DNA of 60,000 nucleotides, taken from contig OX442314.1 of NCBI GenBank assembly GCA_949358305.1, positions 63,313,369-63,373,368 of the forward strand, in the 5' to 3' direction. The DNA is from Strigamia acuminata. Taxonomy: Eukaryota; Arthropoda; Chilopoda; Geophilomorpha; Linotaeniidae. The notes beneath the pieces are model-generated. The model was not told the DNA's origin, did no database searches, and saw only the letters and a list, made by a program, of their open reading frames with translations. The position numbers were made by a program, and so were the translations under genes. Below are positions 27,285 through 42,800 of this stretch, in pieces (position 1 is the stretch's first letter; each line of letters begins with the position of its first letter).

Positions 27285-30200
27285 GTTTAATCCAAATTAA
27301 ATGTCATTTAATTTGCATTAAATGCCATTTAATGCAAATTAAATGCCATTTAATGCAAATTAAATGCCATTTAATGCAAATTAAATGCAAATTAAATGCC
27401 ATTAAATGCAAATTAAATGCCAACTATCTAATACTATGCAACAACTATCCAACACTATTCAACAACTAATCAACACTATTCAACAACTATGTAATACTAT
27501 ACAACAACTATCTAACTCTATGCAACAACTATTCCACACTATGCAACAACTATGCAAACTATGCCATTTAATGCAAATTAATCCAAATTAAATGCCAATT
27601 AATACAAATTAAAGCAAATTAAATGTCAATTAATCCAAATTAAATGCCATTAAATGCAAATTAAATGCCATTAAATGCAAATTAAATGCCATTAAGTACA
27701 AATTAAATGCCATTAAATGCAAATTAAATGCTATTAAATGCAAATTAAATGCCATTAAATGCAAATTAAATGCCATTAAATGCAAATTAAATGCCATTAA
27801 ATGCAAATTAAATGCCATTAAATGCAAATTAAATGCCATTAAATGCAAATTAAATGCCATTAAATGCAAATTAAATGCCATTAAATGCAAATTAAATGCC
27901 ATTAAATGCAAATTAAATGCCATTAAATGCAAATTAAATGCTATTAAATGCAAATTAAATGCCATTAGATGCAAAATAAATGCCATTTAATGCAAATTAA
28001 TCCAAATTAAATGCCATTAGATGCAAAATAAATGCCATTTAATGCAAATTAATCCAAATTAAATGCCACTAATACAAATTAAAGCAAATTAAATGTCAAT
28101 TAATCTAAATTAAATGCCATTAAATGCAAATTAAATGCCAATTAATGCAAATTAAATGCCAATAAATGCAAATTAAATGCCAATTAATGCAAATTAAATG
28201 CCAATTAATGCAAATTAAAGCAAATTAAATGCCAATTAATCCAAATTAAATGCCAATTAATCTAAATAAAATGTCATTTACTGCAAATTAAATGCCATTT
28301 ACTGCAAATGTAATGTCATTTACTGCAAATTAAATGCCATTAAATGCAAATTAAATGCTATTAAATGCAAATTAAATGCCATTAGATGCAAAATAAATGC
28401 CATTTAATGCAAATTAATCCAAATTAAATGCCATTAGATGCAAAATAAATGCCATTTAATGCAAATTAATCCAAATTAAATGCCACTAATACAAATTAAA
28501 GCAAATTAAATGTCAATTAATCTAAATTAAATGCCATTAAATGCAAATTAAATGCCAATTAATGCAAATTAAATGCCAATAAATGCAAATTAAAGGCCAA
28601 TTAATGCAAATTAAATGCCAATTAATGCAAATTAAAGCAAATTAAATGCCAATTAATCCAAATTAAATGCCAATTAATCTAAATAAAATGCCATTTACTG
28701 CAAATTAAATGCCATTTACTGCAAATGTAATGTCATTTACTGCAAATTAAATGTCATTTACTGCAAATTAAATGACATTTACTGCAAATTAAATGCCATT
28801 TAATCCAAATTAAAGTAAATTAAATGCCGATTAATCCACATTAAATGCCATTTAATCCAAATTAAATTAAATTAAATGCCAATTAATCCAAATTAAATGC
28901 CATTTAATGCAAATTAAAGTAAATTAAATGCCAATTAATCCAAATTAAATGCCATTTAATGCAAATTAATCCAAATTAAATGCCAATTAATACAAATTAA
29001 AGCAAATTAAATGTCAATTAATCCAAATTAAATGCCATTTACTACAAATTAAATGCCATTAAATGCAAATTTAATTTCAATTAATCCAAGTTAAATGACA
29101 TTAAATTCAAATTAGTCCAAATTAAATGCCATTTAATGCAAATTAATCCAAATTAAATGCCAATTAATACAAATTAATCCAAATTAAATGCCAATTAATC
29201 CAAATTAAATGCCAATTAATCCAAATTAAATGCCATTTACTACAAATTAAATGTCATTAAATGCAGATTAAATTCCATTTAATCCAAATTAAATGACATT
29301 AAATGCAAATTAATCCAAATTAAATGCCAATTAATGCAAAGTAAATGCCATTTAATGCCATTTAATGCAAATTAATCCAAATTAAATGCTAATTAATACA
29401 AATTACAGCAAATTTAATGTCAATTAATCCAAATTAAATGACATTAAATGCAAATTAATCCAAATTAAATGCCATTTAATGCAAATTAATCCAAATTAAA
29501 TGCTAATTAATACAAATTAAAGCAAATTAAATGTGAATTAATCCAAATTAAATGACATTAAATGCAAATTAAATGCCATTAAATGCAAATTAAATGCCAT
29601 TTAAAGCAAATTAATCCAAATTAAATGCCAGTTAATCCAAATTAAATGCCAGTTAATCCAAATTAAATGCCAGTTAATCCAAATTAAATGCTAGTTAATC
29701 CAAATTAAATGCCAGTTAATCCAAATTAAATGCCAGTTAATCCAAATTAAATGCCATTTAATCCAAATTAAAGTAAATTAAATGCCAATTAATCTAAGTT
29801 AAATGCCATTTAATGTAAATTTATCCAAATTAAATGCCAATTAATACAAATTAAAGCAAATTAAATGTGAATTAATCCAAATTAAATGCCATTAAATGCA
29901 AATTAAATGCCATTAAATGCAAATTAAATGCCATTTAAAGCACATTAATCCAAATTAAATGCCAGTTAATCCAAATTAAATGCCAGTTAATCCAAATTAA
30001 ATGCCATTTAATCCAAATTAAAGTAAATTAAATGCCAATTAATCTAAGTTAAATGCCATTTAATGTAAATTTATCCAAATTAAATGCCAATTAATACAAA
30101 TTAATCCAAATTAAATGCTAATTAATACAAATTAACGCAAATTAAATATCAATTAATCCAAATTAAATGACATTAAATGCAAATTAATCCAAATTAAATG

Positions 30201-31132
30201 CCAATTAATACAAATTAAAGCAAATTAAATGTGAATTAATCCAAATTAAATGACATTAAATGCAAATTAAATGTCATTTAAAGCAAATTAATCCAAATTA
30301 AATGTCATTTAAAGCAAATTAATCCAAATTAAATGTCATTTAATGCAAATTAAATGCCATTTAATTCAAATTAAGGTAAATTAAATGCCAATTAATCCAA
30401 ATTAATCCAAATTAAATGCTAATTAATACAAATTAAATGACATTAAATGCAAATTAAATGCCATTAAATGCAAATTAAATGCCATTAAATGCAAATTAAA
30501 TGCCATTAAATGCAAATTAAATGCCATTAAATGCAAATTAAATGCCATTTAAAGCAAATTAATCCAAATTAAATGCCAGTTAATCCAAATTAAATGCCAG
30601 TTAATCCAAATTAAATGCTAGTTAATCCAAATTAAATGCCAGTTAATCCAAATTAAATGCCAGTTAATCCAAATTAAATGCCATTTAATACAAATTAAAG
30701 TATATTAAATGCCAATTAATCTAAGTTAAATGCCATTTAATGTAAATTTATCCAAATTAAATGCCAATTAATACAAATTAATCCAAATTAAATGCTAATT
30801 AATACAAATTAAAGCAAATTAAATGCAAATTAATCCAAATTAAATGCCATTTAATGCAAATTAATCCAAGTTAAATGCTAATTAATACAAATTAAAGCAA
30901 ATTAAATGTGAATTAATCCAAATTAAATGCCATTAAATGCAAATTAAATGCCATTAAATGCAAATTAAATGCCATTTAAAGCACATTAATCCAAATTAAA
31001 TGCCAGTTAATCCAAATTAAATGCCAGTTAATCCAAATTAAATGTCAGTTAATCCAAATTAAATGCTAGTTAATCCAAATTAAATGCCAGTTAATCCAAA
31101 TTAAATGCCAGTTAATCCAAATTAAATGCCAT
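27285..31132 (+). repeat. 21-bp satellite array before the first piggyBac-type MITE
   Basis: Family 1, with a family 2 tract at 27421-27562. Repeated sub-blocks (28010-28290 and 28430-28710) differ by only a few bases. Variants with GTTAATCC in place of ATTTAATCC become frequent after 29600. No gene seen. Confidence 0.92.
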
Positions 31133-31136
31133 TTAA

Positions 31137-31768
31137 CACTAGAACGGCCGGAATTTCGGCCTACCTAGAACGGCCGAAACCGGTTAAAATGACCGGTTGC
31201 AATAACGTGAACAGTACGTGCACCAAATGTGCAAAATACTTTTACAATACGTGCACAATACGTGTAAACAACGTTTTGGCATCAAATTGATTCAATAACA
31301 CGCAAAATACGCGAAGAAAATACCAAAACAAAAATTGATGGTTATTATAAAACCTGATAAAATTAAATTTCCGTTTTTAATTTTATCAGATTTTATAAAA
31401 GCCATCAATTTTTGTTTTGGTATTTTCTTCGCAAGTTTTGCGTGTTACTGAATCAGTTTGATGCCAAAACGTTGTATGCACATATTGTGCACGTTTGGTG
31501 CACGTTTGGTGCACGTTTAGTGCAGTTTGGTGCACGTATTGTTCAGGTGATTTCAACCGGTCATTTTAACCGGTTTCGGCCGTTCTAGGTCAATTCACTT
31601 TTTTTTTATTATTTCTTAAGAAAAATTCAACTTTGGATGATTTATGACATAAAGCATCATAAATCAGCTAAAGTCACAAATTAGCAGCACCGTAAACCCA
31701 TTGGGTTTATTGCTGCAGCTGTTTAAACAGCTGTTCCGGTCAAAATGACCGGTCTGGCCGTTCTAGTG
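31137..31768. mobile_element. piggyBac-type MITE, copy 1
   Basis: 632 bp between TTAA duplications (31133-31136 and 31769-31772). Ends CACTAGAACGGCC and GGCCGTTCTAGTG are inverted. Inside are nested inverted repeats: an outer pair around AACGGCCGAAACCGGTTAAAA, and an inner hairpin centred near 31373 with arms ACCAAAACAAAAATTGATGG. No ORF. TTAA target plus CACTAGA-type ends fit piggyBac. Confidence 0.88.
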
Positions 31769-31772
31769 TTAA

Positions 31773-33247
31773 TGCAAATTAAAGTAAATTAAATGCCAAT
31801 TAATTCAAATTAAATGCCATTTAATGTAAATTAATCCAAATTAAATGCCAATTAATACAAATTAAAGCAAATTAAATGGCAATTAATCCAAATTAAATGT
31901 CATTTAATGCAAATTAAATGCCATTTAATGCAAATTAAATGCCATTAAATGCAAATTAAATGCCATTTAATGCAAATTAAATGCCATTTAATGCAAATTA
32001 AATGCCATTTAAAGCAAATTAATCCAAATTAAATGCCAGTTAATGCAAATTAATCCAAATTAAATGCCAATTAATACAAATTAATCCAAATTAAATGCCA
32101 GTTAATTTAATTAAATGCCAGTTAATCCAAATTAAATGCCAGTTAATCCAAATTAAATGCTAGTTAATCCAAATTAAATGCCAGTTAATCCAAATTAAAT
32201 GCCAGTTAATCCAAATTAAATGCCATTTAATGCAAATTAAAGTAAATTAAATGCCAATTAATTCAAATTAAATGCCATTTAATGTAAATTAATCCAAATT
32301 AAATGCCAATTAATACAAATTAAAGCAAATTAAATGGCAATTAATCCAAATTAAATGACATTAAATGCAAATTAATCCAAATTAAATGCCAATTAATACA
32401 AATTAAAGCAAATTAAATGTGAATTAATCCAAATTAAATGACATTAAATGCAAATTAAATGTCATTTAAAGCAAATTAATCCAAATTAAATGTCATTTAA
32501 TGCAAATTAAATGCCATTTAATTCAAATTAAGGTAAATTAAATGCCAATTAATCCAAATTAATCCAAATTAAATGCTAATTAATACAAATTAAATGACAT
32601 TAAATGCAAATTAAATGCCATTAAATGCAAATTAAATGCCATTAAATGCAAATTAAATGCCATTAAATGCAAATTAAATGCCATTAAATGCAAATTAAAT
32701 GCCATTTAAAGCAAATTAATCCAAATTAAATGCCAGTTAATCCAAATTAAATGCCAGTTAATCCAAATTAAATGCTAGTTAATCCAAATTAAATGCCAGT
32801 TAATCCAAATTAAATGCCATTTAATCCAAATTAAAGTATATTAAATGCCAATTAATCTAAGTTAAATGCCATTTAATGTAAATTTATCCAAATTAAATGC
32901 CAATTAATACAAATTAATCCAAATTAAATGCTAATTAATACAAATTAAAGCAAATTAAATGCAAATTAATCCAAATTAAATGCCATTTAATGCAAATTAA
33001 TCCAAGTTAAATGCTAATTAATACAAATTAAAGCAAATTAAATGTGAATTAATCCAAATTAAATGCCATTAAATGCAAATTAAATGCCATTTAAAGCACA
33101 TTAATCCAAATTAAATGCCAGTTAATCCAAATTAAATGCCAGTTAATCCAAATTAAATGTCAGTTAATCCAAATTAAATGCTAGTTAATCCAAATTAAAT
33201 GCCAGTTAATCCAAATTAAATGCCAGTTAATCCAAATTAAATGCCAT
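31773..33247 (+). repeat. 21-bp satellite between the two piggyBac-type MITEs
   Basis: Family 1. The sequence before 33252 matches that before 31137, so the MITE and its surroundings form a tandem unit of 2115 bp. Confidence 0.9.
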
Positions 33248-33251
33248 TTAA

Positions 33252-33883
33252 CACTAGAACGGCCGGAATTTCGGCCTACCTAGAACGGCCGAAACCGGTT
33301 AAAATGACCGGTTGCAATAACGTGAACAGTACGTGCACCAAATGTGCAAAATACTTTTACAATACGTGCACAATACGTGTAAACAACGTTTTGGCATCAA
33401 ATTGATTCAATAACACGCAAAATACGCGAAGAAAATACCAAAACAAAAATTGATGGTTATTATAAAACCTGATAAAATTAAATTTCCGTTTTTAATTTTA
33501 TCAGATTTTATAAAAGCCATCAATTTTTGTTTTGGTATTTTCTTCGCAAGTTTTGCGTGTTACTGAATCAGTTTGATGCCAAAACGTTGTATGCACATAT
33601 TGTGCACGTTTGGTGCACGTTTGGTGCACGTTTAGTGCAGTTTGGTGCACGTATTGTTCAGGTGATTTCAACCGGTCATTTTAACCGGTTTCGGCCGTTC
33701 TAGGTCAATTCACTTTTTTTTTATTATTTCTTAAGAAAAATTCAACATTGGATGATTTATGACATAAAGCATCATAAATCAGCTAAAGTCACAAATTAGC
33801 AGCACCGTAAACCCATTGGGTTTATTGCTGCAGCTGTTTAAACAGCTGTTCCGGTCAAAATGACCGGTCTGGCCGTTCTAGTG
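33252..33883. mobile_element. piggyBac-type MITE, copy 2
   Basis: 632 bp, TTAA at 33248-33251 and 33884-33887. It reads as copy 1 with one difference noticed (t at 31632, a at 33747). Its satellite flanks are also shared, so it arose by duplication with the array and not by a second transposition. Confidence 0.88.
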
Positions 33884-33887
33884 TTAA

Positions 33888-36800
33888 TGCAAATTAAAGT
33901 AAATTAAATGCCAATTAATTCAAATTAAATGCCATTTAATGTAAATTAATCCAAATTAAATGCCAATTAATACAAATTAAAGCAAATTAAATGGCAATTA
34001 ATCCAAATTAAATGTCATTTAATGCAAATTAAATGCCATTTAATGCAAATTAAATGCCATTTAATGCAAATTAAATGCCATTAAATGCAAATTAAATGCC
34101 ATTTAATGCAAATTAAATGCCATTTAAAGCAAATTAATCCAAATTAAATGCCAGTTAATGCAAATTAATCCAAATTAAATGCCAATTAATACAAATTAAT
34201 CCAAATTAAATGCCAGTTAATTTAATTAAATGCCAGTTAATCCAAATTAAATGCCAGTTAATCCAAATTAAATGCTAGTTAATCCAAATTAAATGCCAGT
34301 TAATCCAAATTAAATGCCAGTTAATCCAAATTAAATGCCATTTAATGCAAATTAAAGTAAATTAAATGCCAATTAATTCAAATTAAATGCCATTTAATGT
34401 AAATTAATCCAAATTAAATGCCAATTAATACAAATTAAAGCAAATTAAATGGCAATTAATCCAAATTAAATGTCATTTAATGCAAATTAAATGCCATTTA
34501 ATGCAAATTAAATGCCATTAAATGCAAATTAAATGCCATTTAATGCAAATTAAATGCCATTTAAAGCAAATTAATCCAAATTAAATGCCAGTTAATGCAA
34601 ATTAATCCAAATTAAATGCCAATTAATACAAATTAATCCAAATTAAATGCCAGTTAATCCAATTAAATGCCAGTTAATCCAAATTAAATGCCAGTTAATC
34701 CAAATTAAATGCTAGTTAATCCAAATTAAATGCCAGTTAATCCAAATTAAATGCCAGTTAATCCAAATTAAATGCCATTTAATGCAAATTAAAGTAAATT
34801 AAATGCCAATTAATTCAAATTAAATGCCATTTAATGTAAATTAATCCAAATTAAATGCCAATTAATACAAATTAAAGCAAATTAAATGGCAATTAATCCA
34901 AATTAAATGTCATTTAATGCAAATTAAATGCCATTTAATGCAAATTAAATGCCATTTAAAGCAAATTAATCCAAATTAAATGCCAGTTAATCCAATTAAA
35001 TGCCAGTTAATCCAAATTAAATGCCAGTTAATCCAAATTAAATGCCAGTTAATCCAAATTAAATGCTATTTAATCCAAAGTAAATGCCAGTTAATCCAAA
35101 TTAAATGCCAGTTAATCCAAATTAAATGCTATTTAATCCAAATTAAAGTAAATTAAATGCCAATTAATCTAAGTTAAATGCCATTTAATGTAAATTTATC
35201 CAAATTAAATGCCAATTAATACAAATTAATCCAAATTAAATGCTAATTAATACAAATTAAAGCAAATTAAATATCAATTAATCCAAATTAAATGACATTA
35301 AATGCAAATTAATCCAAATTAAATGCCATTTAATGCAAATTAATCCAAATTAAATGCTAATTAATACAAATTAAAGCAAATTAAATGTGAATTAATCCAA
35401 ATTAAATGACATTAAATGCAAATTAAATGCCATTAAATGCAAATTAAATGCCATTTAAAGCAAATTAATCCAAATTAAATGCCAGTTAATCCAAATTAAA
35501 TGCCAGTTAATCCAAATTAAATGCCAGTTAATCCAAATTAAATGCCAGTTAATCCAAATTAAATGCTAGTTAATCCAAATTAAATGCCAGTTAATCCAAA
35601 TTAAATGCCAGTTAATCCAAATTAAATGCCATTTAATCCAAATTAAAGTAAATTAAATGCCAATTAATCTAAGTTAAATGCCATTTAATGTAAATTAATC
35701 CAAATTAAATGCCAATTAATACAAATTAAAGCAAATTAAATGTGAATTAATCCAAATTAAATGCCATTAAATGCAAATTAAATGCCATTAAATGCAAATT
35801 AAATGCCATTTAAAGCACATTAATCCAAATTAAATGCCAGTTAATCCAAATTAAATGCCAGTTAATCCAAATTAAATGCCATTTAATCCAAATTAAAGTA
35901 AATTAAATGCCAATTAATCTAAGTTAAATGCCATTTAATGTAAATTTATCCAAATTAAATGCCAATTAATACAAATTAATCCAAATTAAATGCTAATTAA
36001 TACAAATTAACGCAAATTAAATATCAATTAATCCAAATTAAATGACATTAAATGCAAATTAATCCAAATTAAATGCCAATTAATACAAATTAAAGCAAAT
36101 TAAATGTGAATTAATCCAAATTAAATGACATTAAATGCAAATTAAATGTCATTTAAAGCAAATTAATCCAAATTAAATGTCATTTAATGCAAATTAAATG
36201 CCATTTAATTCAAATTAAGGTAAATTAAATGCCAATTAATCCAAATTAAATGCCATTTAATGTAAATTAATCCAAATTAAATGCCAATTAATACAAATTA
36301 AAGCAAATTAAATGGCAATTAATCCAAATTAAATGTCATTTAATGCAAATTAAATGCCATTTAGTTCAAATTAAATGCCATTTAAAGCACATTAATCCAA
36401 ATTAAATGCCAGTTAATCCAAATTAAATGCCAGTTAATCCAAATTAAATGTCAGTTAATCCAAATTAAATGCTAGTTAATCCAAATTAAATGCCAGTTAA
36501 TCCAAATTAAATGCCAGTTAATCCAAATTAAATGCCATTTAATGCAAATTAAAGTAAATTAAATGCCAATTAATTCAAATTAAATGCCATTTAATGTAAA
36601 TTAATCCAAATTAAATGCCAATTAATACAAATTAAAGCAAATTAAATGGCAATTAATCCAAATTAAATGTCATTTAATGCAAATTAAATGCCATTTAATG
36701 CAAATTAAATGCCATTAAATGCAAATTAAATGCCATTTAATGCAAATTAAATGCTATTTAAAGCAAATTAATCCAAATTAAATGCCAGTTAATGCAAATT

Positions 36801-39800
36801 AATCCAAATTAAATGCCAATTAATACAAATTAATCCAAATTAAATGCCAGTTAATCCAATTAAATGCCAGTTAATCCAAATTAAATGCCAGTTAATCCAA
36901 ATTAAATGCTAGTTAATCCAAATTAAATGCCAGTTAATCCAAATTAAATGCCAGTTAATGCAAATTAAATGCCATTTAAAGCACATTAATCCAAATTAAA
37001 TGCCAGTTAATCCAAATTAAATGTCAGTTAATCCAAATTAAATGTCAGTTAATCCAAATTAAATGCTAGTTAATCCAAATTAAATGCCAGTTAATCCAAA
37101 TTAAATGCCATTTAATGCAAATTAAAGCAAATTAAATGTGAATTAATCCAAATTAAATGCCATTAAATGCAAATTAAATGCCATTAAATGCAAATTAAAT
37201 GCCATTTAAAGCACATTAATCCAAATTAAATGCCAGTTAATCCAAATTAAATGCCAGTTAATCCAAATTAAATGCCATTTAATCCAAATTAAAGTAAATT
37301 AAATGCCAATTAATCTAAGTTAAATGCCATTTAATGTAAATTTATCCAAATTAAATGCCAATTAATACAAATTAATCCAAATTAAATGCTAATTAATACA
37401 AATTAACGCAAATTAAATATCAATTAATCCAAATTAAATGACATTAAATGCAAATTAATCCAAATTAAATGCCAATTAATACAAATTAAAGCAAATTAAA
37501 TGTGAATTAATCCAAATTAAATGACATTAAATGCAAATTAAATGTCATTTAAAGCAAATTAATCCAAATTAAATGTCATTTAATGCAAATTAAATGCCAT
37601 TTAATTCAAATTAAGGTAAATTAAATGCCAATTAATCCAAATTAAATGCCATTTAATGTAAATTAATCCAAATTAAATGCCAATTAATACAAATTAAAGC
37701 AAATTAAATGGCAATTAATCCAAATTAAATGTCATTTAATGCAAATTAAATGCCATTTAGTTCAAATTAAATGCCATTTAAAGCACATTAATCCAAATTA
37801 AATGCCAGTTAATCCAAATTAAATGCCAGTTAATCCAAATTAAATGTCAGTTAATCCAAATTAAATGCTAGTTAATCCAAATTAAATGCCAGTTAATCCA
37901 AATTAAATGCCAGTTAATCCAAATTAAATGCCATTTAATGCAAATTAAAGTAAATTAAATGCCAATTAATTCAAATTAAATGCCATTTAATGTAAATTAA
38001 TCCAAATTAAATGCCAATTAATACAAATTAAAGCAAATTAAATGGCAATTAATCCAAATTAAATGTCATTTAATGCAAATTAAATGCCATTTAATGCAAA
38101 TTAAATGCCATTAAATGCAAATTAAATGCCATTTAATGCAAATTAAATGCTATTTAAAGCAAATTAATCCAAATTAAATGCCAGTTAATGCAAATTAATC
38201 CAAATTAAATGCCAATTAATACAAATTAATCCAAATTAAATGCCAGTTAATCCAATTAAATGCCAGTTAATCCAAATTAAATGCCAGTTAATCCAAATTA
38301 AATGCTAGTTAATCCAAATTAAATGCCAGTTAATCCAAATTAAATGCCAGTTAATGCAAATTAAATGCCATTTAAAGCACATTAATCCAAATTAAATGCC
38401 AGTTAATCCAAATTAAATGTCAGTTAATCCAAATTAAATGTCAGTTAATCCAAATTAAATGCTAGTTAATCCAAATTAAATGCCAGTTAATCCAAATTAA
38501 ATGCCATTTAATGCAAATTAATCCAAATTAAATGCTAATTAATACAAATTAAAGCAAATTAAATGTGAATTAATCCAAATTAAATGCCATTAAATGCAAA
38601 TTAAATGCCATTAAATGCAAATTAAATGCCATTTAAAGCACATTAATCCAAATTAAATGCCAGTTAATCCAAATTAAATGCCAGTTAATCCAAATTAAAT
38701 GTCAGTTAATCCAAATTAAATGCTAGTTAATCCAAATTAAATGCCAGTTAATCCAAATTAAATGCCAGTTAATCCAAATTAAATGCCATTTAATGCAAAT
38801 TAAAGTAAATTAAATGCCAATTAATTCAAATTAAATGCCATTTAATGTAATACAAAACAACAACTATCTAACACTAGGCAACAACTATCTAATACTATGC
38901 AACAACTATCCAATACTATGCAAAAACTATCCAATACTATGCAACAACTAATCAACTCTATGCAGCAAATATCCAACACTGTGCAACAACTTTCCAATAC
39001 TATGCAACAACTAATCAACACTATTCAACAACTATGTAATACTATACAACAACTATCTAACTCTATGCAACAACTATTCTACACTATGCAACAACTATGC
39101 AAACTATGCCATTTAATGCAAATTAATCCAAATTAAATGCCAATTAATACAAATTAAAGCAAATTAAATGTCAATTAATCCAAATTAAATGCCATTAAAT
39201 GCAAATTAAATGCCATTAAGTGCAAATTAAATGCCATTAAATGCAAATTAAAGCAAATTAAATGCAAATTAATCCAAATTAAATGCCAATTAATCCAAAT
39301 TAAATGCCATTTACTACAAATTAAATGCCATTAAATGCAAATTAAATTCCATTTAATCCAAGTTAAATGACATTAAATTCAAATTAATCCAATTTAAATG
39401 CCATTTACTACAAATTAAATGCCATTAAATGCAGATTAATCCAAATTAAATGCCATTTAATGCAAATTAATCCAAATTAAATGCTAATTAATACAAATTA
39501 AAGCAAATTAAATGTGAATTAATCCAAATTAAATGACATTAAATGCAAATTAAATGCCATTAAATGCAAATTAAATGCCATTAAATGCAAATTAAATGCC
39601 ATTAAATGCAAATTAAATGCCATTAAATGCAAATTAAATGCCATTTAAAGCACATTAATCCAAATTAAATGCCAGTTAATCCAAATTAAATGTCAGTTAA
39701 TCCAAATTAAATGTCAGTTAATCCAAATTAAATGCTAGTTAATCCAAATTAAATGCCAGTTAATCCAAATTAAATGCCAGTTAATCCAAATTAAATGCCA

Positions 39801-42800
39801 GTTAATCCAAATTAAATGCCAGTTAATCCAAATTAAATGCTAGTTAATCCAAATTAAATGCCAGTTAATCCAAATTAAATGCCAGTTAATCCAAATTAAA
39901 TGCCATTTAATCCAAATTAAAGTAAATTAAATGCCAATTAATCTAAGTTAAATGCCATTTAATGTAAATTTATCCAAATTAAATGCCAATTAATACAAAT
40001 TAATCCAAATTAAATGCTAATTAATACAAATTAAAGCAAATTAAATATCAATTAATCCAAATTAAATGACATTAAATGCAAATTAATCCAAATTAAATGC
40101 CATTTAATGCAAATTAATCCAAATTAAATGCTAATTAATACAAATTAAAGCAAATTAAATGTGAATTAATCCAAATTAAATGACATTAAATGCAAATTAA
40201 ATGTCATTAAATGCAAATTAAATGCCATTAAATGCAAATTAAATGCCATTAAATGCAAATTAAATGCCATTTAAAGCACATTAATCCAAATTAAATGCCA
40301 GTTAATCCAAATTAAATGTCAGTTAATCCAAATTAAATGTCAGTTAATCCAAATTAAATGCTAGTTAATCCAAATTAAATGCCATTTAATCCAAATTAAA
40401 TGCCATTTAATTCAAATTAAATGCCATTTAATGCAAATTAAATGCCATTTAAAGCAAATTAATCCAAATTAAATGTCAGTTAATCCAAATTAAATGTCAG
40501 TTAATCCAAATTAAATGCTAGTTAATCCAAATTAAATGCCAGTTAATCCAAATTAAATGCCATTTAATGCAAATTAATCCAAATTAAATGCTAATTAATA
40601 CAAATTAAAGCAAATTAAATGTGAATTAATCCAAATTAAATGCCATTAAATGCAAATTAAATGCCATTAAATGCAAATTAAATGCCATTTAAAGCACATT
40701 AATCCAAATTAAATGCCAGTTAATCCAAATTAAATGCCAGTTAATCCAAATTAAATGTCAGTTAATCCAAATTAAATGCTAGTTAATCCAAATTAAATGC
40801 CAGTTAATCCAAATTAAATGCCAGTTAATCCAAATTAAATGCCATTTAATGCAAATTAAAGTAAATTAAATGCCAATTAATTCAAATTAAATGCCATTTA
40901 ATGTAATACAAAACAACAACTATCTAACACTAGGCAACAACTATCTAATACTATGCAACAACTATCCAATACTATGCAAAAACTATCCAATACTATGCAA
41001 CAACTAATCAACTCTATGCAGCAAATATCCAACACTGTGCAACAACTTTCCAATACTATGCAACAACTAATCAACACTATTCAACAACTATGTAATACTA
41101 TACAACAACTATCTAACTCTATGCAACAACTATTCTACACTATGCAACAACTATGCAAACTATGCCATTTAATGCAAATTAATCCAAATTAAATGCCAAT
41201 TAATACAAATTAAAGCAAATTAAATGTCAATTAATCCAAATTAAATGCCATTAAATGCAAATTAAATGCCATTAAGTGCAAATTAAATGCCATTAAATGC
41301 AAATTAAAGCAAATTAAATGCAAATTAATCCAAATTAAATGCCAATTAATCCAAATTAAATGCCATTTACTACAAATTAAATGCCATTAAATGCAAATTA
41401 AATTCCATTTAATCCAAGTTAAATGACATTAAATTCAAATTAATCCAATTTAAATGCCATTTACTACAAATTAAATGCCATTAAATGCAGATTAATCCAA
41501 ATTAAATGCCATTTAATGCAAATTAATCCAAATTAAATGCTAATTAATACAAATTAAAGCAAATTAAATGTGAATTAATCCAAATTAAATGACATTAAAT
41601 GCAAATTAAATGCCATTAAATGCAAATTAAATGCCATTAAATGCAAATTAAATGCCATTAAATGCAAATTAAATGCCATTAAATGCAAATTAAATGCCAT
41701 TTAAAGCACATTAATCCAAATTAAATGCCAGTTAATCCAAATTAAATGTCAGTTAATCCAAATTAAATGTCAGTTAATCCAAATTAAATGCTAGTTAATC
41801 CAAATTAAATGCCAGTTAATCCAAATTAAATGCCAGTTAATCCAAATTAAATGCCAGTTAATCCAAATTAAATGCCAGTTAATCCAAATTAAATGCTAGT
41901 TAATCCAAATTAAATGCCAGTTAATCCAAATTAAATGCCAGTTAATCCAAATTAAATGCCATTTAATCCAAATTAAAGTAAATTAAATGCCAATTAATCT
42001 AAGTTAAATGCCATTTAATGTAAATTTATCCAAATTAAATGCCAATTAATACAAATTAATCCAAATTAAATGCTAATTAATACAAATTAAAGCAAATTAA
42101 ATATCAATTAATCCAAATTAAATGACATTAAATGCAAATTAATCCAAATTAAATGCCATTTAATGCAAATTAATCCAAATTAAATGCTAATTAATACAAA
42201 TTAAAGCAAATTAAATGTGAATTAATCCAAATTAAATGACATTAAATGCAAATTAAATGTCATTAAATGCAAATTAAATGCCATTAAATGCAAATTAAAT
42301 GCCATTAAATGCAAATTAAATGCCATTTAAAGCACATTAATCCAAATTAAATGCCAGTTAATCCAAATTAAATGTCAGTTAATCCAAATTAAATGTCAGT
42401 TAATCCAAATTAAATGCTAGTTAATCCAAATTAAATGCCATTTAATCCAAATTAAATGCCATTTAATTCAAATTAAATGCCATTTAATGCAAATTAAATG
42501 CCATTTAAAGCAAATTAATCCAAATTAAATGCCAGTTAATCCAAATTAAATGCCAGTTAATCCAAATTAAATGCTATTTAATCCAAAGTAAATGCCAGTT
42601 AATCCAAATTAAATGCCATTTAATCCAAATTAAAGTAAATTAAATGCCAATTAATCTAAGTTAAATGCCATTTAATGTAAATTTATCCAAATTAAATGCC
42701 AATTAATACAAATTAATCCAAATTAAATGCTAATTAATACAAATTAACGCAAATTAAATATCAATTAATCCAAATTAAATGACATTAAATGCAAATTAAT

